This document shows positions 48,570 to 48,582 of a stretch of DNA of 48,582 nucleotides, piece after piece. Origin of the DNA: an uncultured Bacillota bacterium (GTDB lineage Bacteria; Bacillota_I; Bacilli_A; RFN20; CAG-826). Position 1 is the first letter of the stretch; the number at the start of each line of letters is the position of its first letter. The notes below the pieces were generated by a model, which was given only the letters and a program-made list of their open reading frames with translations, was not told where the DNA came from and made no database searches. The position numbers and the translations under genes were made by a program. The stretch lies in NCBI GenBank assembly GCA_949287245.1, contig CASEFL010000008.1, positions 1 to 48,582 on the forward strand, given 5' to 3'.

Positions 48570-48582
48570 CCCCCTTGGGGTG

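Noticed and set aside
1-48582. Mycoplasma-like code (TGA as Trp)
   Set aside because: TGA ends def and rsmD at sensible family lengths, and Trp is written TGG.

Overview
The window looks like a chromosomal segment of a low-GC Bacillota (Firmicutes) bacterium, probably an uncultured member of the Bacilli (RF39-, Erysipelotrichales- or Acholeplasma-like). This is inferred from the AT-rich sequence, strong AGGAGG ribosome sites inside operons, RNase J, a long-form ribosome hibernation factor, Spx, an S-box-type metK leader and the ylbF-rsmD-coaD gene order known from Bacillus. TGA is used as a stop (for example in def and rsmD), so the code is standard and not that of mycoplasmas. All six tRNA genes encode their CCA end.

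Layout. 1-5.6 kb: a tRNA-Ser(GCU) gene and, upstream on the same (-) strand, a jetABC (MksFEB/Wadjet-like) SMC operon with no jetD beside it. 5.6-11.6 kb: one giant DUF4011-type helicase-nuclease gene, preceded by a perfect 20-bp palindrome; with jetABC it forms a likely defence island. 11.7-15.0 kb: proS and a degenerate GGDEF/EAL-like membrane protein. 15.1-18.7 kb: tRNA-Ser(CGA), two unknown membrane-bound or exported proteins, a YitT transporter-like protein and a YfiH-family pseudoenzyme. 18.7-30.9 kb: housekeeping genes (coaD, rsmD, ylbF; def with a lipoprotein phosphoesterase; RNase J and Maf; a CYTH protein; spx; trpS; two HAD/phosphohexomutase genes; an RluA-type pseudouridine synthase). 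31.0-34.3 kb: tRNA-Ser(GGA) and a (-) strand cassette of poorly known genes, including a small gene overlapping a degenerate zeta-toxin-like gene. 34.5-39.0 kb: hpf, metK with a SAM riboswitch, a TSCPD protein, pduL and mgtE. 39.1-42.8 kb: tRNA-Leu(GAG), a DtxR-family regulator and the divergent feoA-feoA-feoB iron(II) uptake operon, with two near-identical operator boxes between them. 42.8-48.6 kb: ABC-F ATPase, a LemA-like protein, a HAD phosphatase, ispD, an S1-domain protein, pgi, and a tRNA-Val/tRNA-Tyr pair.

Three themes stand out. First, at least twelve genes have their ATG only 6-9 nt after a -10-like hexamer with no ribosome-binding site, suggesting frequent leaderless transcripts. 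Second, several proteins keep a family fold but have lost the catalytic residue (EIIB-like, YfiH-like, EAL-like, zeta-like), suggesting re-use as regulators. Third, many short intergenic regions hold inverted repeats over promoters or ribosome sites. No CRISPR array, insertion sequence, prophage or rRNA gene was seen. No stretch above 300 bases lacks a gene or RNA gene.
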